22,468 nt of DNA, from assembly GCA_026397855.1 (NCBI GenBank), contig JAPLUA010000188.1:1-22468 (forward strand). The letters are read 5' to 3'. Every line of letters begins with the position of its first letter. Position 1 is the stretch's first letter. The translations under genes and the position numbers were made by a program. Source of the stretch: Verrucomicrobiota bacterium (GTDB taxonomy: Bacteria > Verrucomicrobiota > Verrucomicrobiia > Limisphaerales > UBA8199). Of this stretch, positions 1 to 6,463 are shown one piece after another. The notes under the pieces were generated by a model that worked only from the letters and a program-made list of their open reading frames with translations, ran no database searches and had not been told where the DNA came from.

Positions 1-80
1 AGGTACTATCCATGTGCGGCTGATAGGCGATAAGGAGCATCCGGCTTGCTCTGGGGGTTGGCTGGGATTCGGCGGGGCTC

Positions 81-302
81 AATCCCGAAGGGATTGCATC
101 ACTCAGCCCGGGGTTGCGCACCGTGCGCTACCCCGGGTAACCGCAGCGACAAGCACCCCAACCCCGAACGGGGTTGTATCACCCTCCTCCCGGTGGAACT
201 TGCCCAAGCCCAAAGGGATTGCATCACTGATGCCCAGGATCGCGCAGCGCGCTACCCTGGGTGAGAGCGTCGAAAAGGCCACCAACCCGGAAAGGGTTGT
301 AT
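81..302. repeat. Cluster of four related palindromic repeat units
   Basis: Four units share a small palindrome followed by TTG(C/T)AT(C/T): AATCCC-GAA-GGGATTGCATCA (81-102), AACCCCGAACGGGGTTGTATCA (160-181), AAAGGGATTGCATCA preceded by AGCCC (208-226), and AACCCGGAAAGGGTTGTATTG (284-304). Units one and three are followed by a second, longer hairpin. In unit one, CCCGGGGT (107-114) pairs with ACCCCGGG (130-137) around an inner GCGCA/TGCGC stem. In unit three, CCCAGG (233-238) pairs with CCTGGG (256-261). The two hairpins differ by paired, compensating substitutions. This is a dispersed intergenic repeat of the REP/BIME kind by appearance; the family name is not known to me. Confidence 0.8.
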
Positions 303-376
303 TGTTGCCTCCCCCACCCCAATCCATTCCTTCAAACTTCCCCGCGGGAGGTGGCGCTTCAAATCCTGGCGGCATT

Positions 377-528
377 GGACATTCTTGTCCCGAATCGAGC
401 TGCCGGCAGCCTCGCGGACCATAACCTCGTAGCCGCCGACGTGAGTCGGCGCTAATCTCCGCTCCGACCGGAGAAGATGGCGCGGACTGACGTCCGCGGC
501 TACGAGGTTACGAGGCTGCGACAAGAAT
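377..528. repeat. Fold-back (REP/MITE-like) element with nested hairpins
   Basis: A perfect 14-bp terminal inverted repeat, TAACCTCGTAGCCG (422-435) and CGGCTACGAGGTTA (497-510), encloses three small hairpins: GCCGAC/GTCGGC (435-450), TCTCCG/CGGAGA (456-474) and GCGGAC/GTCCGC (482-497). The inverted symmetry continues outward. CGAGGCTGC (511-519) matches GCAGCCTCG (406-414), and GACAAGAAT (520-528) matches ATTCTTGTC (381-389); the left arm carries insertions between blocks. The left side also has its own hairpins, GGACA/TGTCC (377-390) and the palindrome GCTGCCGGCAGC (399-410). No transposase is nearby, so this could be a non-autonomous REP-type element or a folded transcript. Confidence 0.8.
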
Positions 529-582
529 CAGCGCTCCGGAAGAATCTAAGATGCCACCTGCGCACGTCGTTTTCATCCGGGC

Positions 583-611
583 TTGACGAGAGGATCAAGG
601 TTTATTAGAGT
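583..611 (+). promoter_or_regulatory. Possible promoter of the ilvB leader
   Basis: TTGACG (583-588) matches five of six -35 consensus bases. At 17-bp spacing it is followed by TAGAGT (606-611), a four-of-six -10 match; TATTAG (603-608) is an alternative at shorter spacing. Transcription would begin at or just before the leader ATG at 619, implying little or no 5' leader. This is a consensus match by eye only. Confidence 0.35.
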
Positions 612-618
612 GAGCTCA

Positions 619-699
619 ATGTTAGTAACAATTCGGCAAGTTGCTAGGGTGAAGGTCGTCGTCGTAGGTGGCGACGCCGCAGGCGCTTGTCGAAGGTAA
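619..699 (+). CDS. Putative ilvB leader (attenuator) peptide
   Basis: This is a 26-codon frame ending in TAA (697-699). It starts MLVTIRQVARVKVVVVGG, so 10 of the first 16 residues are Leu, Val or Ile (including M-adjacent L and V), with four consecutive Val codons at 655-666. Short peptides with runs of regulated amino acids directly upstream of acetolactate synthase genes are the hallmark of ribosome-mediated attenuation; E. coli IvbL before ilvBN likewise has Val runs. The position fits: the frame precedes a hairpin overlapping its stop codon (686-715) and an intrinsic terminator (716-749), then ilvB. An in-frame GTG at 610 is an alternative start. Shine-Dalgarno support is weak. The role is inferred from composition and position. 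Confidence 0.72.
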   Translation: MLVTIRQVARVKVVVVGGDAAGACRR

Positions 700-715
700 A
701 CTGAGTTTCGACAAG
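686..715 (+). promoter_or_regulatory. Leader hairpin overlapping the leader-peptide stop codon
   Basis: CTTGTCGAA (686-694) pairs perfectly with TTCGACAAG (707-715). The leader stop codon TAA (697-699) lies in its loop, so a ribosome that finishes the leader would cover the 5' arm, while one stalled on the Val codons at 655-666 would leave it free. The 3' arm abuts the terminator stem. The arms do not overlap the terminator stem, so a classical mutually exclusive antiterminator is not evident by eye. Confidence 0.6.
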
Positions 716-749
716 AACCCACGGCTGGCAGACGGTCGTGGGTTTTTTT
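716..749 (+). terminator. Intrinsic terminator / attenuator before ilvB
   Basis: AACCCACG (716-723) pairs with CGTGGGTT (737-744), with a 13-nt loop, and runs directly into a T tract through 749. It lies between the leader peptide and the ilvB start at 789, so it would terminate transcription ahead of the gene unless readthrough occurs. That is the arrangement expected of an attenuator. Confidence 0.78.
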
Positions 750-788
750 ATGCACCTGCGGCTGCCAGTCACAACCGCAAGAAATATT

Positions 789-2660
789 ATGAGCAAGACA
801 ACCAAGCAGACCAAAAAAGTGCTGGCGGGCAAGAGCGTGGAGCCCGGCCCCACGATGTCCGGCAGCGAAATCCTGGTGGCCTGCCTCGAACGGGAAGGCG
901 TGGACACGATCTTCGCCTACCCCGGCGGCGCCAGCCTGGAAATCCACCAGGCGCTGACACGTTCCACAAAGATTCGAACCGTCCTGCCGCGCCACGAACA
1001 GGGCGGCGCGTTTGCTGCGGGCGGCTACGCGCGCGCGACCGGGCGTGCGGGCGTCTGCATGGCCACCAGCGGCCCCGGCGCGACCAACCTGGTCTCCGGC
1101 ATCGCGGACGCCTACATGGACTCCGTGCCGCTGGTTGCCATTACCGGGCAGGTGGCCCAGGCGATGATCGGCAAGGGTGCATTCCAGGAGACCGACATTT
1201 ACGGCATGACGCTGCCGGTGGTGAAGCACAGCTACCTGATCACCGACATCAACGATATTCCGCGCATCATCAAAGAGGCGTTTCACATCGCGCAGAGCGG
1301 TCGGCCCGGCCCCGTGCTGCTTGACCTGCCAAAGAACGTGCAGCAGGGGCGCGCGCAGCCGGTCTTCCCGAAGGAGGTCAGCCTGCGCGGCTACCAGACT
1401 GACCGGCGGGCGAGCGACCTTGAATTGAGCCAGATCCTCGAGCTGATCGGGAAATCCGAGCGGCCGGTGCTCTATGTCGGGGGCGGCATCGTCACGGGCA
1501 ACGCAAGCGAGGAGTTGCGCCGGTTTGCCGAGGCGGCGCAGATCCCGGTGACCACCACCATCATGGGCTGTGGCGTGATCCCGGAAACCCACCCGCTGTC
1601 GCTCCGCTGGCTGGGCATGCACGGCGCGGCCTTTGCGAACTGGGCGGTCAGCGGCGAATTCGAACCCCGCAAGAATCCAAACGACCCGATGAAGCGGATC
1701 GCCCACGGCGCAGACCTGCTGCTCGCTTTCGGCGTGCGATTCGACGACCGCGTCACCGGCAAAACGGACAAGTTCTGCGAGGGCGGCACGATCGTTCACG
1801 TTGATATTGACCCATCCGAGATCAACAAGAACAAGCCGGCCAACCTGGCGGTCATCAGCGACGTCAAGCACGCGCTGGGACGCCTGGCGGAGATGGTTAA
1901 GCGCCAGCCGGTGCAGAAGAAGTTTACCGCCTGGCACAAGCAGATCGAGGCCTGGAAAGCCAAGGCGCCTTTCGGGTACCTGGTGACCGAAGAGGTGATG
2001 AAGTCGCAGCACATGCGCGACCACCTGTATGGCAAGGAAAGCGAAGTCATCCTGCCGCAGATGGCGATCGAGATGCTGTATGAGCTGTCGAAGGGCGAGG
2101 CCATCATCACCACCGGCGTGGGGCAGCACCAGATGTGGACGGCGCAGTTTTACAAGTTCAAATACCCGCGCCAGTTGCTGACCAGCGCGGGCCTGGGCGC
2201 GATGGGCTACGGTTATCCCGCCGCGCTGGGGGCCAAGGTGGCGTTTCCCGACCGGCAGGTGGTGGACATTGATGGTGACGGATCGTTCCTCATGAACGTC
2301 CAGGAGCTTGCCACGGCCCACATCGAGAAGATTGCCGCCAAGGCAATCATTCTCAACAACCAGCACCTGGGCATGGTGATGCAGTGGGAAGACCGGTTTT
2401 TCGCGGGCAACCGTGGCAACACCTACCTGGGCGACCCGCTGAACCGGAAGCAGATCTATCCCGACTACACCGCGGTCTGCAAGAGCTTCAACGTGCAATG
2501 CGAGCGGGTGATGTACAGGAAGGATTTGCGGGCGGCGATGCAGCGCCTGCTGGACGCGAAGGACGCCTACGTGCTGGACATCATCGTTCCCTACACGGAG
2601 CACGTGCTGCCGTTCATCCCGGCCGGCCGAACGGTCGCCGACATGATCTGGCGGCCCTGA
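789..2660 (+). CDS. ilvB: Acetolactate synthase, large (catalytic) subunit
   Basis: The 623-residue product is a thiamin-diphosphate enzyme condensing two pyruvates to acetolactate, or pyruvate plus 2-oxobutyrate to acetohydroxybutyrate: the first common step of Val, Leu and Ile synthesis. The N-terminal pyrimidine-binding domain carries YPGGAS (44-49) and the catalytic Glu70 in RHEQGG. A central FAD/DHAP-like domain includes GVRFDDRVTGK. The C-terminal domain has the ThDP-Mg signature from GDG (496-498) to NN (523-524). At about 623 residues it is longer than the usual 560-590, through an N-terminal extension and an insert around SGEFEPRKNPNDP. I chose ATG 789; ATG 750 and GTG 738 are in frame but sit on the terminator. 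No regulatory subunit (ilvN) or ilvC lies in the window. The upstream leader suggests control by branched-chain amino acid supply. Confidence 0.95.
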   Translation: MSKTTKQTKKVLAGKSVEPGPTMSGSEILVACLEREGVDTIFAYPGGASLEIHQALTRSTKIRTVLPRHEQGGAFAAGGYARATGRAGVCMATSGPGATNLVSGIADAYMDSVPLVAITGQVAQAMIGKGAFQETDIYGMTLPVVKHSYLITDINDIPRIIKEAFHIAQSGRPGPVLLDLPKNVQQGRAQPVFPKEVSLRGYQTDRRASDLELSQILELIGKSERPVLYVGGGIVTGNASEELRRFAEAAQIPVTTTIMGCGVIPETHPLSLRWLGMHGAAFANWAVSGEFEPRKNPNDPMKRIAHGADLLLAFGVRFDDRVTGKTDKFCEGGTIVHVDIDPSEINKNKPANLAVISDVKHALGRLAEMVKRQPVQKKFTAWHKQIEAWKAKAPFGYLVTEEVMKSQHMRDHLYGKESEVILPQMAIEMLYELSKGEAIITTGVGQHQMWTAQFYKFKYPRQLLTSAGLGAMGYGYPAALGAKVAFPDRQVVDIDGDGSFLMNVQELATAHIEKIAAKAIILNNQHLGMVMQWEDRFFAGNRGNTYLGDPLNRKQIYPDYTAVCKSFNVQCERVMYRKDLRAAMQRLLDAKDAYVLDIIVPYTEHVLPFIPAGRTVADMIWRP

Positions 2661-2700
2661 TCACCAGCCCCGGGCCGGCAGGAACTTGCGCGGCGCGGCC

Positions 2701-3621
2701 TTAAGATTCCTTCACGCTGGGCGACTTGGCTTCCGCCTGGCGTTCGAGTTCCTTGACGCGGCGGAACAGCTCCGGCAGTTGCTGCAGGGCAATCATCTGC
2801 CGCTTCGCCTGACGGTCGGGCTGCGCCGGCGTCCAGAGCCACTTCTCGCCGTCGGGGATGTTGGTCATCACGCCCGACTGTGCTGCCACCGAGACGCGAT
2901 TGCCGATCTTCAAATGCCCGGCCAGACCAACCTGGCCGCCGAGAATGACGTAGTTGCCGAGTTTGGTGCTGCCGGCAATGCCCGCCTGTGACACGATGAT
3001 GCAGTGCTCTCCGACCATGACGTTGTGGCCGAGTTGGACAAGGTTATCAATCTTCGTTCCCTTGCCGACGATGGTCGGCCCAAGCGCGCCGCGATCAATC
3101 GTCACATTCGCCCCGATCTCCACGTCGTCGCAAATGATGTTGGCGTAGAGGGTGACGTTCGGGAAGAGGTTTGCGTCCTCGTCAATCAGGCAGTTGGTGC
3201 CGACGTGGTTCCCGCCCTGCAGGACGGCGCGGGGGCCAACACGCGCTTTATCGCCCACCACGCAATAGGGGCCGATGTGCGCCGTCGGGTCCGCCTGTGC
3301 CGTCGGCGCCAGGATGGCCGTCGGATGAATGCCGGCGGCGAAGGCCGGCTCGGGGAAAAACAGGGGGAGAACCTTCGCAAAAGCGAGGCGGGCGTTCGGC
3401 ACGCGAAGGATCGTTTTGCGGCTGGAGGCGTAGGGGCCATCCACGATGATGGCCGAAGCGGCGCTTTGCTCGGCGCGGGCAAAGTAGCTTTCGTTTTCGG
3501 CGAAAGTGAGGTCGCCGGGCTGGGCGCGGTCGGCGGGCGCAAAGCCCTTCAGGACCAGGGATTCATCCCCGGCCACTTCGCCCCCAAGCAATTTGGCAAT
3601 ATCAGCGGCAGTATAAGGCAT
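2701..3621 (-). CDS. lpxD: UDP-3-O-acylglucosamine N-acyltransferase
   Basis: This 306-residue enzyme adds the second, N-linked 3-hydroxyacyl chain from acyl-ACP to UDP-3-O-acylglucosamine, the third step of lipid A synthesis, in the cytoplasm. Residues 1-95 form the N-terminal uridine-binding domain (YTAADIAKLLGGEV, then PGDLTFAEN). From about residue 98 onward there are hexapeptide repeats of the left-handed beta helix (IGPYCVVG, VEIGANVTIDRGAL, VGKGTKIDNLVQLGHNV). His199 in QLGHNV aligns with the catalytic His of E. coli LpxD. A C-terminal helix (about 268-298) follows, as in the trimeric family. It is somewhat shorter than the E. coli protein (341) but complete. It converges with ilvB across 40 bp. 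It shows the organism has an LPS-type outer membrane. Confidence 0.94.
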   Translation of the reverse strand: MPYTAADIAKLLGGEVAGDESLVLKGFAPADRAQPGDLTFAENESYFARAEQSAASAIIVDGPYASSRKTILRVPNARLAFAKVLPLFFPEPAFAAGIHPTAILAPTAQADPTAHIGPYCVVGDKARVGPRAVLQGGNHVGTNCLIDEDANLFPNVTLYANIICDDVEIGANVTIDRGALGPTIVGKGTKIDNLVQLGHNVMVGEHCIIVSQAGIAGSTKLGNYVILGGQVGLAGHLKIGNRVSVAAQSGVMTNIPDGEKWLWTPAQPDRQAKRQMIALQQLPELFRRVKELERQAEAKSPSVKES

Positions 3622-3723
3622 AAGGAGTTGACTGGGACAACGGGGCCTACTATAGAGCCTGCGGCAGGCAATTCAACTTCAAGTTTGAAGGGCATGCGCA
3701 TCTTGCAAGTGCCATCAGGTAGT

Positions 3724-3773
3724 AGCGTAAGCCTCCGGCTTGCGCTCGTCCCGGCAAGCTTCCAGCTTGCCGG
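3724..3773. repeat. Twin hairpins with identical TCC loops
   Basis: The first hairpin pairs AGCGTAAGCC (3724-3733) with GGCTTGCGCT (3737-3746), with one G-T wobble. The second pairs CCGGCAAGCT (3751-3760) with AGCTTGCCGG (3764-3773) perfectly. Both have the three-base loop TCC, and the loop-proximal stems are similar (AAGCC/GGCTT and AAGCT/AGCTT). The pair, four bases apart, looks like a REP-type doublet. There is no T tract, so it is not a typical terminator. Confidence 0.7.
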
Positions 3774-3923
3774 ACGGAATGAGCAAATCGGCCGCAGCGC
3801 CCGGATTGGCCCGGGCGCGCGGAAATCCTCGGCCGAAATCCGAACTTGAAATCGGTGGAGCGGCTTTCTAGCTTGCACCCACGTTTTGGTTGTCAGACAG
3901 CAGACATCGAAACTAGACGACAA

Positions 3924-3955
3924 ATCACGAATCACGAATACGGATCACGAATCAC
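3924..3955 (+). repeat. ATCACGA heptanucleotide tandem repeat
   Basis: ATCACGA occurs at 3924-3930 and 3931-3937. After a six-base break it occurs again at 3944-3950, followed by a partial copy ATCAC (3951-3955). The tract ends five bases before the AGGAG ribosome binding site of the next gene. A similar tract lies upstream of trpS at 22263-22283, in the same orientation relative to that gene. Confidence 0.75.
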
Positions 3956-3973
3956 AACACAGGAGCATCATCT

Positions 3974-5164
3974 ATGTCAAACAGACCCCTTAATGTCGGT
4001 TTAGTCGGAGGCGGCAAAGGCGCCTTTATCGTTCACCCCCATCAGAAAGCGATTCATTTTGACGGCACCCGCCGCGTGGTAGCGGGGGCGCTGTTCCCTG
4101 ATCCCAAGATCGCCCTCGAAGAAGCCGCCAACTGGCCTTATCCCATCAAGGGCTATGGCTCCTACGACGAGATGATCGCCGCCAACGCCTCCCTGCCGGA
4201 AGACCAGAAGCTGGACTACATCCTGATCGTCACCCCCAACTTCGTCCACTTCGATCCCGCGATGAAGGCCATGAAGGCGGGCATCGCCGTCTTCTGCGAG
4301 AAGCCCCTCTGCCTGAATCTCAAGGAAGCCAACGAGCTGGTGAAGACCTCGCGCAAGCTCAACGTCCCCTTCGGCGTGGCCCACACCTACCTCGGGCACT
4401 GGACCAGCCGCCTTAGCCGCTACATCGTGCGCAGCGGGTTGATCGGTGACGTTCGCTGGGTGGACAGCTACTACATCCAGGGATGGCTCGCCACCAAGGT
4501 CGAAGCCACCGGCCAAACGCAGGCTGTCTGGCGCGTGGATCCCAAGCGTGCCGGCGGGTCCGGTTGCGGCGGCGACATCGGCACGCATGCCCTCATGCAG
4601 CTCCGCTACGTCACCGGCCTGAACATCGAGAAGCTCAGCGCCCAGCTTGAGACCTTCGTCCAGGGCCGCCAACTCGACGACCACTTCACCATCTACTGCC
4701 AGCTCAGCAACGGCGCCAAAGCCCTCGTCCGCGCCTCACAGATCTGCATCGGCCACAAGAACGATCTCGGCATCGAAGTCGCCGGCACCAAGGGCACGCT
4801 CGTCTGGAAGCAGGAAGAGCCCGAAGCGCTCACCATCATGCTGCCGGGCCAGCCCGACCGCGTCTATTGGCGCGGTGCCGTTAGCCCCGGCGACGGTTTC
4901 CTGCCCAAGGATGTCCCCGCCGATCTCATGGCCGAGCCGACCATTCCTTCCGGCCACCCCGAAGCTTTCCACGACGCGTTTGCGCGCCTGCATCGGTGTT
5001 TCGAGGCCGACGTGCGCAAATGGAAAGAAGGCAAAGCCTTCAAGTGCGACGGTGCCAAGTATGCCAGCGTCGAGGACGGCTGGATGGGACTGGCCTTCAT
5101 TGAGACCTGCCTGAAGAGCAGCAAGAAGAAAGGCGCCTGGACGCCGATGCCGAAGGCAATCTAA
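3974..5164 (+). CDS. Gfo/Idh/MocA family NAD(P)-dependent oxidoreductase
   Basis: This 396-residue predicted cytoplasmic dehydrogenase probably acts on a sugar or sugar derivative; the substrate cannot be read from sequence. The N-terminal Rossmann fold begins NVGLVGGGKGAF (7-18), a variant of the glycine-rich dinucleotide loop. The family's catalytic Lys is in CEKPLCLN (Lys110), and the second-domain motif GDIGTHA (200-206) provides the conserved Asp201 and His205. Length is normal for the family. The ATG has a good Shine-Dalgarno (AGGAG, 3961-3965, eight bases upstream). The stop is followed by a strong terminator, so this is probably a one-gene transcript. A xylose isomerase lies nearby on the other strand, consistent with a sugar-catabolic neighbourhood but not proof of linkage. 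Confidence 0.9.
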   Translation: MSNRPLNVGLVGGGKGAFIVHPHQKAIHFDGTRRVVAGALFPDPKIALEEAANWPYPIKGYGSYDEMIAANASLPEDQKLDYILIVTPNFVHFDPAMKAMKAGIAVFCEKPLCLNLKEANELVKTSRKLNVPFGVAHTYLGHWTSRLSRYIVRSGLIGDVRWVDSYYIQGWLATKVEATGQTQAVWRVDPKRAGGSGCGGDIGTHALMQLRYVTGLNIEKLSAQLETFVQGRQLDDHFTIYCQLSNGAKALVRASQICIGHKNDLGIEVAGTKGTLVWKQEEPEALTIMLPGQPDRVYWRGAVSPGDGFLPKDVPADLMAEPTIPSGHPEAFHDAFARLHRCFEADVRKWKEGKAFKCDGAKYASVEDGWMGLAFIETCLKSSKKKGAWTPMPKAI

Positions 5165-5186
5165 GCCTCGCAGTCAATTCACCCGA

Positions 5187-5213
5187 GGGGCGGCACTTCT
5201 GTGCCGCCCCTTT
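5187..5213 (+). terminator. Strong hairpin terminator
   Basis: GGGGCGGCAC (5187-5196) pairs perfectly with GTGCCGCCCC (5201-5210) around a four-base TTCT loop and is followed by TTT. It sits 22 bases after the oxidoreductase stop and between convergent genes. The short T tract makes it a better terminator for the plus strand; on the minus strand only three A-complements flank it. Confidence 0.75.
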
Positions 5214-5264
5214 CGGCCCGCCGCAGCTTCTGCATTCTTCACTTTACCTTCTGCCCTCTCCAAA

Positions 5265-6344
5265 TCACTCAACCAGGAAGGTAAACGTTTTCCCGAGCCG
5301 GTACGACCGATTCTTGCGGGAGGGGTTCTGCAGTTCCAGGAACCCCGTCTGTAACCAGGTCCGGCACAACCCCACGACCGTTCTTTGAGCAAGCCCAAGG
5401 TGCCCGGCAATCTCCGCCGTCGTGACGGTTGCGTGCCGCCGAAAGAGTTCCAACAAGCGCCGTTCCCGGGGATCAAGCTTCCGCAACTGCCCGGTGCGGT
5501 CGGGCGCGCCCCGTTGTGCCGCCTTGGCTGCCTGTGCGCGGACGGCGGCGAAAGCATCCGCCATTCCTTCGCAAAAGAAGGTCACAAACCGGATCACGTC
5601 TGCTTCGGCGCGCCCCAGGTGGTAATTGTGTGATGTGCCCACCGCGAGCGCTTCATAGTATCCGGCCAGGTTTCGGGCATAGTATTCATCCAGCGAGTAG
5701 ATGCCCTTGAGACCATAGCCTGCCTTGTGCAAAATCAAGTTGGCCAGCAACCGCGCCGTCCGCCCATTGCCGTCGTAATACGGGTGGATCGTCGCCAACT
5801 GGTAGTGCGCCCAGGCCGCGCTGAGCGGCACCCGCAATTCACCCATGTCAAGCTGCTGGTTGGTCCACTTCACCAAATCCGCCACGAGCCCGGGCACCGC
5901 TTTGGCCTCCGGCGGCAGATAGACAATCTCCCTCGTGCGGCTGCTGCGGATGACGTTTTGCCCGTCGCGATAGGGCGTCGGTTTGGGCTGCCCCGTCAGG
6001 ACCAATCCGTGGAGGCACCGAAGCTGCCTCTCCGTGAGCGATTTTCCTTCAGCCGCCAGCCGTTCCGTTTCCTCGATCGCCCGATAATGACACCGGACTT
6101 CCAGTTCATCGCGCTCCCGTCCCGGGAATCGTGCCCCGGCCACCGCCTCCTTCACCTGTGCCTGCGTCAGCCGATTACCCTCAATCTGAGTGGAATAATG
6201 CGTGGACACCAGTCGCGCAGTTTCCCGCAGGCCCGCCAACACTGTTACGTCAATGGGAAGATCCGCCACCGCCTGCCGGTCAGCCTCAATGGACATGAGC
6301 GCCCGTGTGATGGCGGGGGTGATGTCATATATGGGAGTGAACAC
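5265..6344 (-). CDS. Fic domain protein with C-terminal winged helix
   Basis: This 359-residue protein belongs to the Fic family, which usually transfers AMP from ATP to a protein target. The core motif HPYYDGNGRTAR (187-198) is complete, with catalytic His187 and the phosphate-binding Asn193 and Arg195/Arg198. Upstream, STQIEGN (51-57) fits the self-inhibitory (S/T)xxxE(G/N) motif, with Glu55 expected to block the ATP site; this places it among N-terminally autoinhibited Fic proteins. Residues about 290-359 (AEIAGHLGLAQRTVVGLCRTW) read as a winged helix-turn-helix, so it may bind DNA. The start is GTG at 6344, with a weak ribosome binding site. Three 11-bp repeats lie just upstream. No antitoxin gene adjoins it; inhibition is built in. 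Confidence 0.92.
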   Translation of the reverse strand: MFTPIYDITPAITRALMSIEADRQAVADLPIDVTVLAGLRETARLVSTHYSTQIEGNRLTQAQVKEAVAGARFPGRERDELEVRCHYRAIEETERLAAEGKSLTERQLRCLHGLVLTGQPKPTPYRDGQNVIRSSRTREIVYLPPEAKAVPGLVADLVKWTNQQLDMGELRVPLSAAWAHYQLATIHPYYDGNGRTARLLANLILHKAGYGLKGIYSLDEYYARNLAGYYEALAVGTSHNYHLGRAEADVIRFVTFFCEGMADAFAAVRAQAAKAAQRGAPDRTGQLRKLDPRERRLLELFRRHATVTTAEIAGHLGLAQRTVVGLCRTWLQTGFLELQNPSRKNRSYRLGKTFTFLVE

Positions 6345-6366
6345 GCAACCCAGTCTAGCACGATGT

Positions 6367-6399
6367 CAGTTATATGGCAGTTAAATAGCTGTTATTTGG
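6367..6399. promoter_or_regulatory. Three tandem 11-bp repeats upstream of fic (candidate operator)
   Basis: CAGTTATATGG (6367), CAGTTAAATAG (6378) and CTGTTATTTGG (6389) follow each other without a gap, a period close to one helical turn. Read on the minus strand they precede the fic GTG by 22 bases, and the first repeat contains TATAAC (complement of 6369-6374), a good -10 match. The arrangement resembles a repressor or autoregulator binding array. The winged-helix tail of the Fic protein is the obvious candidate ligand, by inference. Confidence 0.55.
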
Positions 6400-6463
6400 T
6401 GCTCAGCTCATCTCGCCGAAGTTGGAGGTCCCGTTGGCGGATCAATCATGAATGATGACTCCG

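Larger units (their letters stand above)
1..582. other. Gene-free repeat-rich region upstream of ilvB
   Basis: I see no credible coding region here. The open frames that cross it run through palindromic repeats and read as low-complexity Pro/Arg/Gly peptides. The stretch holds two kinds of repeat, listed separately: a hairpin family at 81-302 and a fold-back element at 377-528. The first 80 bases and 303-376 show nothing I can name. Confidence 0.7.
3622..3973. other. Repeat-bearing intergenic region between lpxD and an oxidoreductase
   Basis: No coding sequence is supported in this gap between divergent genes. It holds paired hairpins (3724-3773), one copy of GGCCGAAATCCGAA (3831-3844) also present near 11342, and ATCACGA heptamers (3924-3955) just before the ribosome binding site AGGAG (3961-3965). 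Promoters for both flanking genes must lie here, but I see no convincing -35/-10 pair. Confidence 0.6.

Noticed and set aside
81..302. CRISPR array
   Set aside because: Repeats are palindromic, unequal in length and irregularly spaced, with no constant repeat-spacer pattern and no cas gene.
14..524. Short open frames across the first 520 bases
   Set aside because: They run through the palindromic repeats on both strands, have no Shine-Dalgarno or domain, and overlap one another.
573..2603. 676-codon open frame on the minus strand opposite ilvB
   Set aside because: It is antisense to a gene with full family motifs, is rich in His/Arg/Val/Leu as expected from GC-rich shadow frames, and shows no recognisable domain.
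738..2660. ilvB starting at GTG 738 or ATG 750
   Set aside because: Both fall on the 3' arm or T tract of the terminator hairpin. ATG 789 lies after it and gives the more plausible N-terminus.
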